Below, piece by piece: positions 16,265 through 23,590 of a stretch of DNA of 64,000 nucleotides. The DNA is from a bacterium (lineage in GTDB: Bacteria; UBA10199; JAIBAG01), in contig JAIBAG010000003.1 in assembly GCA_019695305.1 (NCBI GenBank), forward strand, positions 89,814 to 153,813. The letters run 5' to 3'. Numbering within the stretch: position 1 is the stretch's first letter; every line of letters begins with the position of its first letter. Position numbers and translations under genes: made by a program. The notes beneath the pieces were generated by a model that was not told the DNA's origin, made no database searches, and was given only the letters and a program-made list of their open reading frames with translations.

Positions 16265-17239
16265 ATGGACATAAAAGAAATTTGTATTCCCATTGCCGCC
16301 GATATCAAACATTTGGACGAGTTTATGAGCGCAAGTCTTGTTTCCAAGGTTCCTTTTGTTCAGGGTGTGGTGGAATATGTGATTCAAAATGGTGGTAAAC
16401 GCCTGCGTCCTATTCTTACAATTCTTTCTTCCAAAGTATGTGGGGCTCGTGATGACAGCGGTGTTCGCGTTGGAGCCGCTATCGAATTTTTGCACACAGC
16501 CTCTTTACTGCATGATGATGTAATTGATAATGCCCAGATTCGCCGTGGTAAAAAGTCGGCCAATAACAATTGGGGTAATCAGGTGAGTGTGTTGGTGGGC
16601 GATTTTTTTTACTGTCGTGCCATGGATATTTTGGTGAATCAGGGAAGTCTTAAAGTATTGCGTGTTATTACCGATGCGGTAACCACCACTACCGAAGGTG
16701 AAATTTTTGAAATTACCAAAACAAACGATGTAGAACTTACCGAAGCCGATTACATGAAAATTATTGATGGCAAAACGGCAGCTCTTATTGCGGCTTCGTG
16801 CCAGGCTGGTGGTATTTTAGGAGGGGCTTCAGAAGAATTACAATTATCACTTTATAAATTTGGCCATTATGTAGGGCTTGCTTTTCAATTGATGGATGAC
16901 ATTTTAGATTATACGGCCGATGAAAAAGAATTTGGCAAGGTAAACGGTGGTGATTTAAAAGAAGGTAAATTAACTTTGCCACTCATTGCAGCCATGAAGA
17001 AGTCAAATAACGAAGAACGTCATTTTATTAAAAATATTCTTTTATCTACTTCTATGAAGCCAGAAGATTTTTCCCGTGTTTTAGACCTTATCAAAAAATA
17101 CGACGGCATCCAGGAAACCATTATTTTAGCCAAAAGTTATGTGTCTAAAGCAAAAGAAAGTTTAGACTATTTGCGTCCCTCACTAGAAAAAGAAGCGCTC
17201 ATCAATATTGCCGATTATATTACCGAACGCCGCCATTAA
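16265..17239 (+). CDS. Polyprenyl diphosphate synthase (IspB/HepT-type)
   Basis: The 324 residues contain NGGKRLRPILTIL, the first Asp-rich motif LLHDDVIDNAQIRRG and the second AFQLMDDILDYTAD, plus KTAALIAASC. This is the trans-prenyltransferase fold that condenses IPP onto an allylic diphosphate to make the long quinone side chain. It matches the UbiA-type prenyltransferase at 10127 functionally. Small residues upstream of the first motif suggest a long product; chain length cannot be fixed by eye. It is transcribed divergently from the esterase, with 14 bases between start codons. Confidence 0.92.
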   Translation: MDIKEICIPIAADIKHLDEFMSASLVSKVPFVQGVVEYVIQNGGKRLRPILTILSSKVCGARDDSGVRVGAAIEFLHTASLLHDDVIDNAQIRRGKKSANNNWGNQVSVLVGDFFYCRAMDILVNQGSLKVLRVITDAVTTTTEGEIFEITKTNDVELTEADYMKIIDGKTAALIAASCQAGGILGGASEELQLSLYKFGHYVGLAFQLMDDILDYTADEKEFGKVNGGDLKEGKLTLPLIAAMKKSNNEERHFIKNILLSTSMKPEDFSRVLDLIKKYDGIQETIILAKSYVSKAKESLDYLRPSLEKEALINIADYITERRH

Positions 17240-17252
17240 GAGTCTCAATACT

Positions 17253-17289
17253 GTTTCATATTGGGACTGTGTTTGTTTCAAAATCGGAC
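17253..17289 (+). promoter_or_regulatory. Paired enhancer-binding sites upstream of a sigma-54 promoter (locus 1)
   Basis: Two 15-bp imperfect palindromes, GTTTCATATTGGGAC (17253) and GTTTCAAAATCGGAC (17275), resemble GTCTCAAAATGAGAC and start exactly 22 bp apart. They lie about 100 bp upstream of the sigma-54 promoter, the usual enhancer position. The same motif pair with the same spacing occurs at 61933/61955. Confidence 0.75.
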
Positions 17290-17385
17290 TCTTGCGCTAT
17301 GCCTAAATTTTTATCCAATAAAATTTTTAGCGAATAACATTTTGTTTTTTCTGCATTTTATTTTTTCATCTCACTATTTTTAATT

Positions 17386-17401
17386 TTGGCATTCTGCTTG
17401 C
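17386..17401 (+). promoter_or_regulatory. Sigma-54 promoter (locus 1)
   Basis: TTGGCAttctgcTTGC matches the -24/-12 consensus, with invariant GG and GC separated by 10 bp. The expected start is near 17413, giving a leader of about 33 bases with an AAAGGAGAG ribosome site before the ATG at 17446. Confidence 0.85.
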
Positions 17402-17445
17402 TTTCTCTCCAGCCAAAACCCATGGGGTTTTTGAAAGGAGAGAAT

Positions 17446-17652
17446 ATGAGTAGCGAATTAAAAGATGTGTATGTGATTACCGAAAAAAATAACGACGAAA
17501 AAGCGCAGTGGACGAGGGTGGGAACCGCCATTGTTAACCGCGATCAATCGCTCAATGTTATTTTGGATATGATTCCACTCTCGGGAAAACTGCATATTCG
17601 CAATCGTAAAGTCTCTGTCAATAAAGCCCCAATTAAAGGAGAACACAAATGA
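17446..17652 (+). CDS. Small conserved-looking protein of unknown function
   Basis: I start at the ATG at 17446, which follows a strong AAAGGAG Shine-Dalgarno; the longer frame would begin upstream of the predicted transcription start. The 68 residues contain WTRVGTAIVNRDQSLNVIL and PLSGKLHIR, a pattern seen in many small bacterial proteins that appear to form a compact beta sheet. It overlaps the ComEA-like gene by ATGA, so it is co-expressed under sigma-54 control. No function can be assigned. Confidence 0.8.
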   Translation: MSSELKDVYVITEKNNDEKAQWTRVGTAIVNRDQSLNVILDMIPLSGKLHIRNRKVSVNKAPIKGEHK

Positions 17653-17990
17653 AACAATTCATCAGCATGATGATGTTAGTAGTAACCTTATTTGCGGCAG
17701 GTGCAAGCTTTGCCGCTTCTCAAAAAAACTATAGCGGCGTGATTAACGTCAACACCGCTACTGCTCAGGAACTCATGATTTTACCCGGCATTGGCGAAGC
17801 CAAAGCTAAGGTAATCATTGAAGCCCGCACGGCTAAACCTTTTTCCAAAAACGAAGACCTTTTAAATGTAAAAGGAATTGGTGAAAAAACCTTGGCCGCT
17901 TGGCAGCCCTATATTGTGTTTGAAGGACAAACCACTTTAAAAGAAGTGGCCGCTAATGATAACACGCAAGCCGCTGTTAAAAAGCAGTAG
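17649..17990 (+). CDS. Exported helix-hairpin-helix DNA-binding protein (ComEA-like)
   Basis: This 113-residue protein has a signal peptide (KQFISMMMLVVTLFAAGASFAAS) split here as residues 2-20 plus AAS, then a tandem helix-hairpin-helix domain: INVNTATAQELMILPGIG and LLNVKGIGEKTLAAW. ComEA proteins bind incoming double-stranded DNA in the periplasm during transformation. The domain fits, but no comEC channel or pilus genes are adjacent. It is the second gene of a sigma-54 operon and ends before a strong terminator. A competence role is inference. Confidence 0.85.
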   Translation: MKQFISMMMLVVTLFAAGASFAASQKNYSGVINVNTATAQELMILPGIGEAKAKVIIEARTAKPFSKNEDLLNVKGIGEKTLAAWQPYIVFEGQTTLKEVAANDNTQAAVKKQ

Positions 17991-17996
17991 AAAAAA

Positions 17997-18040
17997 GACC
18001 GCACCTTCGTAAACTTCCGGCGGGGGTGCGGTCATTTTTT
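17997..18040 (+). terminator. Rho-independent terminator after the ComEA-like gene
   Basis: GACCGCACC (17997-18005) pairs with GGTGCGGTC (18025-18033) and is followed by ATTTTTTATT. It starts six bases after the stop codon. Confidence 0.9.
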
Positions 18041-18078
18041 ATTGTAACTATATGTATTTATTATATATTTAACTTTTA

Positions 18079-18128
18079 TAGCATATAAGATGCTAAATAT
18101 TGACATCAAAGGTGTGTATTTATTATGA
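18079..18128 (+). promoter_or_regulatory. Operator/promoter of toxin-antitoxin operon 2
   Basis: The palindrome TAGCAT-ataag-ATGCTA (18079-18095) contains TATAAG, a possible -10 box. TTGACA at 18100 with TATTAT at 18121 (15 bp spacing) is an alternative promoter. The first option leaves an AAAGGTG ribosome site before the ATG at 18125; the second implies leaderless translation from the ATG at 18137. Confidence 0.5.
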
Positions 18129-18382
18129 TTGATCTCATGAAACGAGCCACATTACTTTTGGAGAACGGGATTTACGAACAAGTGAAGTCACTCAGTCGTA
18201 AAAAAGGTTTAAGCATTAAAGAAGTGATTAATGACTTGTTAAGATTGGGCCTCAATATATCGCGAGAAAATAATTCTAAAAAAATAAAAGTTAAAATCCC
18301 CGTTTTTCATAACATGAAACCTCTTCCTGGTTTTGACGTTTCAGACAAGAGTACATGGGATTTTCTTGAAAGAAAACTATGA
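18125..18382 (+). CDS. Ribbon-helix-helix antitoxin (VapB-like), second locus
   Basis: This 85-residue protein has an N-terminal ribbon-helix-helix (RATLLLENGIYEQVKSLSRK, then SIKEVINDLLRLGL) and a C-terminal tail ending PGFDVSDKSTWDFLERK, which probably binds the toxin. The gene overlaps the toxin by ATGA. An in-frame ATG at 18137 (four codons in) is an alternative start. The protein is not similar by eye to the antitoxin at 13130, so the pair is independent. Confidence 0.8.
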   Translation: MIDLMKRATLLLENGIYEQVKSLSRKKGLSIKEVINDLLRLGLNISRENNSKKIKVKIPVFHNMKPLPGFDVSDKSTWDFLERKL

Positions 18383-18816
18383 GTATAGCCATTGATACTA
18401 ATATTTTTATTTATGCGCAGGTCAGTTTTTATTCTCAACATAAAAAAGTAAATTCTTATTTAGAAGCTCTTCTTAATTCTGGAAATATTTTTTATATTAG
18501 CTGGCAGATATTTTACGAATATTGTCAGGTGATGACTTATCCAGGTTCGTATATTAAGCCTATGTCAATTCAAGAAGCGCTGAGTGCTTTTAATTTTTAT
18601 TTAACTCATCCTTCTTGTCATCTTCTCAAAGAAACCACCGAGCATACTTCTGTTTTTGAAAGTTTGATTCAAGAGCTGCCATCCAGCAAAGGAGTGTTTA
18701 TTCATGATCTTCATTATGCTACTTTGCTTAAAGAAAACGGCATTAACACGGTAGTGAGCTGCGATACTGATTTTAAGAAATTTGATTTTTTAAAGGTAAT
18801 TAACCCGGCTTTGTAG
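18379..18816 (+). CDS. PIN-domain toxin (VapC-like), second locus
   Basis: This 145-residue PIN protein has AIDTNIFIYA (first Asp), SWQIFYEYCQV (Glu), IHDLHYATLL (Asp) and VSCDTDFKKFDFLKVINP (Asp, family C-terminus). It is expected to be a Mg-dependent ribonuclease neutralised by the RHH protein that it overlaps. Its stop codon directly abuts the stop of the convergent patatin gene. Confidence 0.85.
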   Translation: MSIAIDTNIFIYAQVSFYSQHKKVNSYLEALLNSGNIFYISWQIFYEYCQVMTYPGSYIKPMSIQEALSAFNFYLTHPSCHLLKETTEHTSVFESLIQELPSSKGVFIHDLHYATLLKENGINTVVSCDTDFKKFDFLKVINPAL

Positions 18817-20193
18817 TTATCTTCTTCCACCAGAAACTACGCGAAAACCTTTTTTAGGTTTAATAGAGGTATCTTCTAAAACTTCCATAACGATTTGATC
18901 GTCAAAGTTGGATTTAGCCATGCGCATAGCATCCATATCAACGCGTTCGCGCGTAAATTGGAGGCCATGTTTTTGCATGATGGGGGCAATTTTATCAAAA
19001 TTTTGATTAATAGATTCGGTAACCGAGTGAAAACCCTGAGAAGCTGCTTTAGCACGGTTCCAAAAGAAAAGAGGATTGAGAGCAAAAAAATCGCTGTCGT
19101 CTTCGGCGGGTTGCAGCAAAATGACATCTTTTTTAAACGAGGGATCTTCACGGTAATTTTGGATGACCGCCATAAGGCGTGAATGAAAAAGAGTACGAAA
19201 CACCTGGTTAAAAATCATGCCGATGCCCCAGTTAGAAATACGTTTCGATTTGGTGACGTAATGATTTTCTTCACGTAAATATTCAATCACCAATTTATTA
19301 TTAAAAGGACGGAAAGGGTTGTAGCAAATAACCAAGTCGGCGCCTTTAGCCACAGCAATATCAATATTGGCCGTATTGCGCACACCACCATCTATGTAAT
19401 CAACGCCTTTAAGACAGGCTGGTTTATAAAAACCAGGGATGGCGGTAGAGGCTTGGATAGCTTCAGAAATGGTAACATCATTTTTTTCGTCAGGGCCAAA
19501 TACCACTCGCTCTGATGTATCTAAATCCATGGCCGAAATATAGAGTGAGCGGCCCGACATGCGTTTTAAAACCTTAAAATTATTGGTCATCCGGTTGCTT
19601 TTCATATTATCGCGGATGAAGTTTTCAATAGAACTGTTATCAAATAAACCCGAGGGCATGAGCTCGCCAATGGTGGGGATGGTTCGGGTGGCATACATCA
19701 CGCGCAAAAGAGGCGTCATAAACTGTTCGTAGGTAGAGTACGAGGGGTGCAGCAGCAGTTCCTTTAAATTTTTAACCAAGTCCAGTTTGAGGGATGGAAA
19801 AGCTTTGATTAAATCGTAAATAATGCCCGGAAAAAAAGTGAGATGCCCGTAAACAAATTTAAGAGGGCGTTCCAAAAACTCTAAAACATTGGGGCGGTAT
19901 AAATGAAAAGGGGAGAGTTGCGAAAATTGTTTGGATTGGCCATCTAAACTTGCCAGCATTTCCTCCGGCGGAATGCCGCCGGCCAAGGGGGCAATGAGAA
20001 AAGCACCGGCCGATAAGCCTACATAAATATCAAAATTAGTAACTTTTTTATTAACCAGGTAATCGTTTAAGGCTTTAAGACCACCTACTTTAAAAGCGCC
20101 TCCCGAAATGGCACCACCGGCCAACACTAAAGCAATTTTAGAGGCTTCTTTTTTTTGGGACGGTTGAAATTTGTTAATAATTGTTAAACCCAT
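18817..20193 (-). CDS. Patatin-like phospholipase
   Basis: The 458 residues hold the patatin catalytic elements: oxyanion loop LVLAGGAISGGAFKVGGL, nucleophile GLSAGA (G-x-S-x-G) and the Asp of the Ser-Asp dyad in VDYIDGGVRNTANIDIA. The group hydrolyses acyl esters of phospholipids or neutral lipids. There is no signal peptide. The C-terminal 150 residues are charged and unassigned. One base separates it from the upstream small membrane-protein gene, so the two are an operon. Confidence 0.9.
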   Translation of the reverse strand: MGLTIINKFQPSQKKEASKIALVLAGGAISGGAFKVGGLKALNDYLVNKKVTNFDIYVGLSAGAFLIAPLAGGIPPEEMLASLDGQSKQFSQLSPFHLYRPNVLEFLERPLKFVYGHLTFFPGIIYDLIKAFPSLKLDLVKNLKELLLHPSYSTYEQFMTPLLRVMYATRTIPTIGELMPSGLFDNSSIENFIRDNMKSNRMTNNFKVLKRMSGRSLYISAMDLDTSERVVFGPDEKNDVTISEAIQASTAIPGFYKPACLKGVDYIDGGVRNTANIDIAVAKGADLVICYNPFRPFNNKLVIEYLREENHYVTKSKRISNWGIGMIFNQVFRTLFHSRLMAVIQNYREDPSFKKDVILLQPAEDDSDFFALNPLFFWNRAKAASQGFHSVTESINQNFDKIAPIMQKHGLQFTRERVDMDAMRMAKSNFDDQIVMEVLEDTSIKPKKGFRVVSGGRR

Positions 20194-20194
20194 A

Positions 20195-20479
20195 TCACAC
20201 TACAAAAATATCGCCGGCATCCAAACGGATGCCAAATATTTTGCTTAAAATGAAGTAGAGCACCAATAGGCTTGCAAATAAGGTAAAAAATGACCCGATG
20301 GCAACACCAACTAAAAAAACGGCTAAAATAAGAGCCACAACAGCTACAAGCGGTGAAAAAAGACTATCGTTTTTGGTGACATAGGTGGGGGTGAAATAAA
20401 CAAGGGCATTTTCCATCTTTTTAAACCAGATGTCCCACTGCCGGGTTAAAAAACCGGGTATGAACTGTTTCCATGTCAT
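20195..20479 (-). CDS. Small two-helix membrane protein, unknown
   Basis: The 94 residues include an N-terminal amphipathic region (MTWKQFIPGFLTRQWDIWF) and two adjacent hydrophobic helices (about 42-80), then GIRLDAGDIFVV. It is the first gene of the patatin operon (1-base gap), which suggests a membrane partner for the lipase. No family is recognised. Confidence 0.65.
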   Translation of the reverse strand: MTWKQFIPGFLTRQWDIWFKKMENALVYFTPTYVTKNDSLFSPLVAVVALILAVFLVGVAIGSFFTLFASLLVLYFILSKIFGIRLDAGDIFVV

Positions 20480-20554
20480 GATCTTTTTTAAGTAAAAGAC
20501 TTGGGTTTAAATGTCAATGGTTGGATGTAAGGTTCAATGAACTATGTTGCGCAT

Positions 20555-20582
20555 TTGATTGACTAATTTTGAGGTCTATATT
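20555..20582 (+). promoter_or_regulatory. Candidate promoter for tRNA-Pro
   Basis: TTGATT (20555) and TATATT (20577) are 16 bp apart, placing the start near 20589, about 25 bases upstream of the mature tRNA. Confidence 0.45.
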
Positions 20583-20613
20583 AAAGGACCGCACCCCTTC
20601 TTGTAGTACCGGA

Positions 20614-20687
20614 CGGGACGTAGCGCAGCCCGGTAGCGCACTCCCTTGGGGTGGGAGTGGTCGCTGGTTCAAATCCAGTCGTCCCGA
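20614..20687 (+). tRNA. tRNA-Pro (anticodon GGG)
   Basis: The cloverleaf folds with acceptor CGGGACG/CGTCCCG, D-stem GCGC/GCGC, anticodon stem CTCCC/GGGAG around TTGGGGT (anticodon GGG), and T-loop TTCAAAT. The discriminator is A. No CCA is encoded, as for the tRNA-Ala in this window. Confidence 0.96.
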
Positions 20688-20696
20688 CATAAGAAG

Positions 20697-20725
20697 CCTC
20701 TTAGTGAAAACTAAGGGGTTTTTTT
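20697..20725 (+). terminator. Terminator after tRNA-Pro
   Basis: CCTCTTAG pairs with CTAAGGGG around TGAAAA, followed by seven T. It starts nine bases after the tRNA. Confidence 0.9.
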
Positions 20726-20731
20726 ATTGGT

Positions 20732-20870
20732 GAAGAGTAACCCTCTCCTGACTTCCCCCTTAATCTAAGGGGGAGGGACATGTGTTTCTGATAATATCTA
20801 GTCCTCCTCCCTTAAATTACCCCACAGGGGCCGCTTCGAGGAGGGAGGAGACAGAGGTAGGTTACTCTTC
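20732..20870 (+). repeat. Palindromic repeat element, family R2
   Basis: Terminal arms gaagagtaac (20732-20741) and gttactcttc (20861-20870) enclose G-rich and C-rich inner arms (tccccctta / taaggggga type and cctcctccc / gggaggagg type). The element's right edge touches the stop codon of the acyltransferase gene. A shorter relative is at 60905-60956. Confidence 0.8.
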
Positions 20871-21760
20871 TACAGTGGGATAGGAAAAGATTTATTTGTA
20901 TAGAAATAAGCTAATAGTTCATCTTTCTCTTCAAATACTTTTAGCAGCCAGTCCGATAAACCTTTTTCATCTTGAGGTAATTTGGAGAGCTCATAACGGC
21001 GTACGTATAAATGTGCGCGGCGTACTTGCCCAGTCATCCATTGCCATAAATCGGGTGGAGGATTTTCTTCGTAGCCGATGGTGAGGTCGTAAACAACCGT
21101 GGCGTGGTTTTTTAATCCTTTAACGGTACCTACAAAACCCTTGGTACGAGGAGTAAGTACATAATTGAGAGGTTTTAAACCGTTTTTGATAGCGTACTCC
21201 CGGCTTTTAGCAATTTTATGCGGACGTGACCGTGTTCCTTCTACAAACGAAATGATCCACATGGGAACTTTATATTGAATGAGGGTTGCAAAAGTTTCTT
21301 CAATTAATTGTTGATCGTCCATCCAGTTACGCCTAATAAAAAGTGCATCTAAAAAATTAAGGCCCCAACCCACGCCGGGAACTTTCTGCAAACTTTTTTT
21401 AACAAACCATTTTAAATCGCCTAAACGCTGTTTGGTGAGTGCGTATTTAAGGAGCACCAAAATATCGGTCATGTTTTGATGGTTGATGATGACAATGGCA
21501 TTTTCTTTAACAGGCACATTATCGCCGCTAATTATCACTTGTGTGCCGTTAATTTTTTCGGCCCACAGTACACACATGCCCCACCAGGTGTTGGCAATAA
21601 AACGGTTAATTTTTCTAAACACCGGTTGCGAAAAAGGTTTTACTACAATACTTGCCATTTGAAAAATATTGGCCAGCATCAAGGTGGGAAAGAGTACGAG
21701 GGAGGCTATGGTGCCGCGCATATTATTCCCTATTTTTTTGAAAAACCCATTTACTTTCAT
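20870..21760 (-). CDS. 1-acylglycerol-3-phosphate acyltransferase-like protein (PlsC family)
   Basis: The acyltransferase motifs are visible: INHQNMTDIL (H-x4-D), FIRRNWMDD and the EGTR box in SFVEGTRSRP, with a hydrophobic N-terminal anchor. The length (about 300) and the extended form resemble the larger YihG/LCLAT-type branch rather than minimal PlsC. It acylates a lysophospholipid at the inner membrane. I prefer the ATG at 21760 because it leaves 56 bases for two divergent promoters; the in-frame ATG at 21805 would leave only 11. Neither has a clear Shine-Dalgarno. Confidence 0.85.
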   Translation of the reverse strand: MKVNGFFKKIGNNMRGTIASLVLFPTLMLANIFQMASIVVKPFSQPVFRKINRFIANTWWGMCVLWAEKINGTQVIISGDNVPVKENAIVIINHQNMTDILVLLKYALTKQRLGDLKWFVKKSLQKVPGVGWGLNFLDALFIRRNWMDDQQLIEETFATLIQYKVPMWIISFVEGTRSRPHKIAKSREYAIKNGLKPLNYVLTPRTKGFVGTVKGLKNHATVVYDLTIGYEENPPPDLWQWMTGQVRRAHLYVRRYELSKLPQDEKGLSDWLLKVFEEKDELLAYFYTNKSFPIPL

Positions 21761-21816
21761 GCCTGTGTCTTTTAATACAAGTATTCTATATAAAGCAATA
21801 AACATGTGGAGACTCT

Positions 21817-23505
21817 ATGGCTGAAGAAAATCAAAAAATTATATTTTCCATGGTGGGGGTATCTAAAACCTATCCACCCAAAAAGCAGGTTTTAAAAGAT
21901 ATTTATTTGTCATTTTTTTACGGCGCCAAAATTGGCGTATTAGGTTTAAACGGTTCTGGTAAATCGAGCCTCCTCAAAGTGATTGCCGGGCTCGATAAAG
22001 ATATTACCGGCGAAGTGACTTTTTCCAAAGGATTCTCCATCGGTTTACTCGAACAAGAACCCCAGCTCGATCCCACCAAAACGGTTCGTCAAATTGTAGA
22101 AGAAGGTTGCGGCGAAGTAGTGGGCCTTCTCAAAGAATTTGAAGCCATTAATGCTAAATTTGCTGAGCCCATGGATGACGATGCGATGACTAAACTTCTC
22201 GAGCGCCAAGCCGCTGTGCAGGAAAAACTGGAAGCTTCTGGGGGTTGGGAACTGGACACCAAGCTTAATTTGGCCATGGATGCCCTCCGTTGCCCCCCGG
22301 ATGATGCACTTATTAAAAATTTATCGGGTGGTGAAAAGCGCCGCGTGGCGCTGTGTCGGCTTTTGTTACAAGAACCGGATGTTCTTTTGCTGGATGAACC
22401 AACCAACCATTTGGATGCCGAATCTGTTTTTTTCCTCGAACGTCATCTCCAACAATATAAGGGTACTGTTATTGCCGTAACCCACGATCGCTACTTTTTA
22501 GATAATGTGGCGGGCTGGATTTTAGAACTCGATCGCGGGCATGGAATACCCTGGAAAGGTAATTACTCCTCCTGGTTAGAGCAAAAAGAAACCCGTCTTA
22601 AACAAGAAGAAAAGATGGAAAGTAAGCGCCAAAAAACTTTGGCTCGCGAACTGGAGTGGATTAATAAAAGCCCTGAGGCCCGTCGTTCTAAAAGCAAGGC
22701 GCGTATTGCCAATTATGAGCAGATGCTCAAAGAAGATAGTCAAAAGCGGGATGATGAATTGGAAATTTATATCCCACCAGGACCTCGCTTGGGTCAGCAA
22801 GTGATCGAAGCCAAAGGCGTTAGTAAAGCCTATGGCGATAAACTCCTATTTGAAAATCTAAATTTTGCACTCCCTCAGGGCGGTATTGTGGGTATTATTG
22901 GCCCTAACGGTGCCGGTAAAACAACCCTCTTTAAGATGATTATGGGTTTGGAAAAACCGGATAAGGGTACATTTACCGTGGGTGATACGGTAAAACTGGC
23001 TTATGCCGATCAGAACCGTTTTGATCTTTCGGATAAACGCACGGTGTATGACGTCATCAGTGGTGGGCATGAAAATATAAAGTTAGGCTCACGCGAGCTT
23101 AATTCACGTGCTTACGTGTCGCGTTTTAATTTTTCGGGTACTGATCAACAAAAACCTATTAACGTTCTCTCCGGTGGTGAACGTAACCGTGTGCATTTGG
23201 CTATTACTCTAAAAGAAGGTGGTAACGTTTTGCTTTTGGATGAACCGACCAACGATTTGGACGTGAACACACTCCAGGCTTTGGAAACCGCCCTCGAAAA
23301 TTTTGCCGGTTGCGCCGTTGTTATTTCGCATGATCGCTGGTTTTTGGATCGCATTGCCACGCACATGTTGGCTTTTGAAGGCGATAGTCAGGTGGTGTGG
23401 TTTGACGGCAATTTTTCGGACTACGAAGCTGATAAGCGTCGGCGTTTGGGTGACGATGCCGATAAGCTCACGCGTATTAAGTATAAGAAGTTTAAGAAGG
23501 AATAA
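21817..23505 (+). CDS. ettA: Energy-dependent translational throttle protein EttA (ABC-F)
   Basis: This 562-residue soluble protein has two ATP-binding cassettes: Walker A GLNGSGKSS and GPNGAGKTT, signatures LSGGEKRR and LSGGERNR, Walker B with DEPTNHLD and DEPTNDLD. The linker contains SPEARRSKSKARIANYEQM, typical of EttA. EttA binds the ribosomal E site and gates translation by ATP/ADP ratio. A GGAGA Shine-Dalgarno precedes the ATG. It is transcribed divergently from the acyltransferase. Confidence 0.95.
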   Translation: MAEENQKIIFSMVGVSKTYPPKKQVLKDIYLSFFYGAKIGVLGLNGSGKSSLLKVIAGLDKDITGEVTFSKGFSIGLLEQEPQLDPTKTVRQIVEEGCGEVVGLLKEFEAINAKFAEPMDDDAMTKLLERQAAVQEKLEASGGWELDTKLNLAMDALRCPPDDALIKNLSGGEKRRVALCRLLLQEPDVLLLDEPTNHLDAESVFFLERHLQQYKGTVIAVTHDRYFLDNVAGWILELDRGHGIPWKGNYSSWLEQKETRLKQEEKMESKRQKTLARELEWINKSPEARRSKSKARIANYEQMLKEDSQKRDDELEIYIPPGPRLGQQVIEAKGVSKAYGDKLLFENLNFALPQGGIVGIIGPNGAGKTTLFKMIMGLEKPDKGTFTVGDTVKLAYADQNRFDLSDKRTVYDVISGGHENIKLGSRELNSRAYVSRFNFSGTDQQKPINVLSGGERNRVHLAITLKEGGNVLLLDEPTNDLDVNTLQALETALENFAGCAVVISHDRWFLDRIATHMLAFEGDSQVVWFDGNFSDYEADKRRRLGDDADKLTRIKYKKFKKE

Positions 23506-23511
23506 GAAAAA

Positions 23512-23590
23512 GTGAATGGTGGATAGTGGATGGTGAATAGTAGAAGATCTTTTTGTCTTTCCATCCACCATTAACCATCCACTATCCACT
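23512..23590 (+). repeat. Palindromic repeat element, family R3, abutting a start codon
   Basis: The arm gtggatagtggatggt (23519-23534) has an exact inverted copy (23574-23589), with further imperfect matching. It fills the space between ettA and the CoA-transferase and ends at the base before its ATG. A related element is at 39762-39850. Confidence 0.85.
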
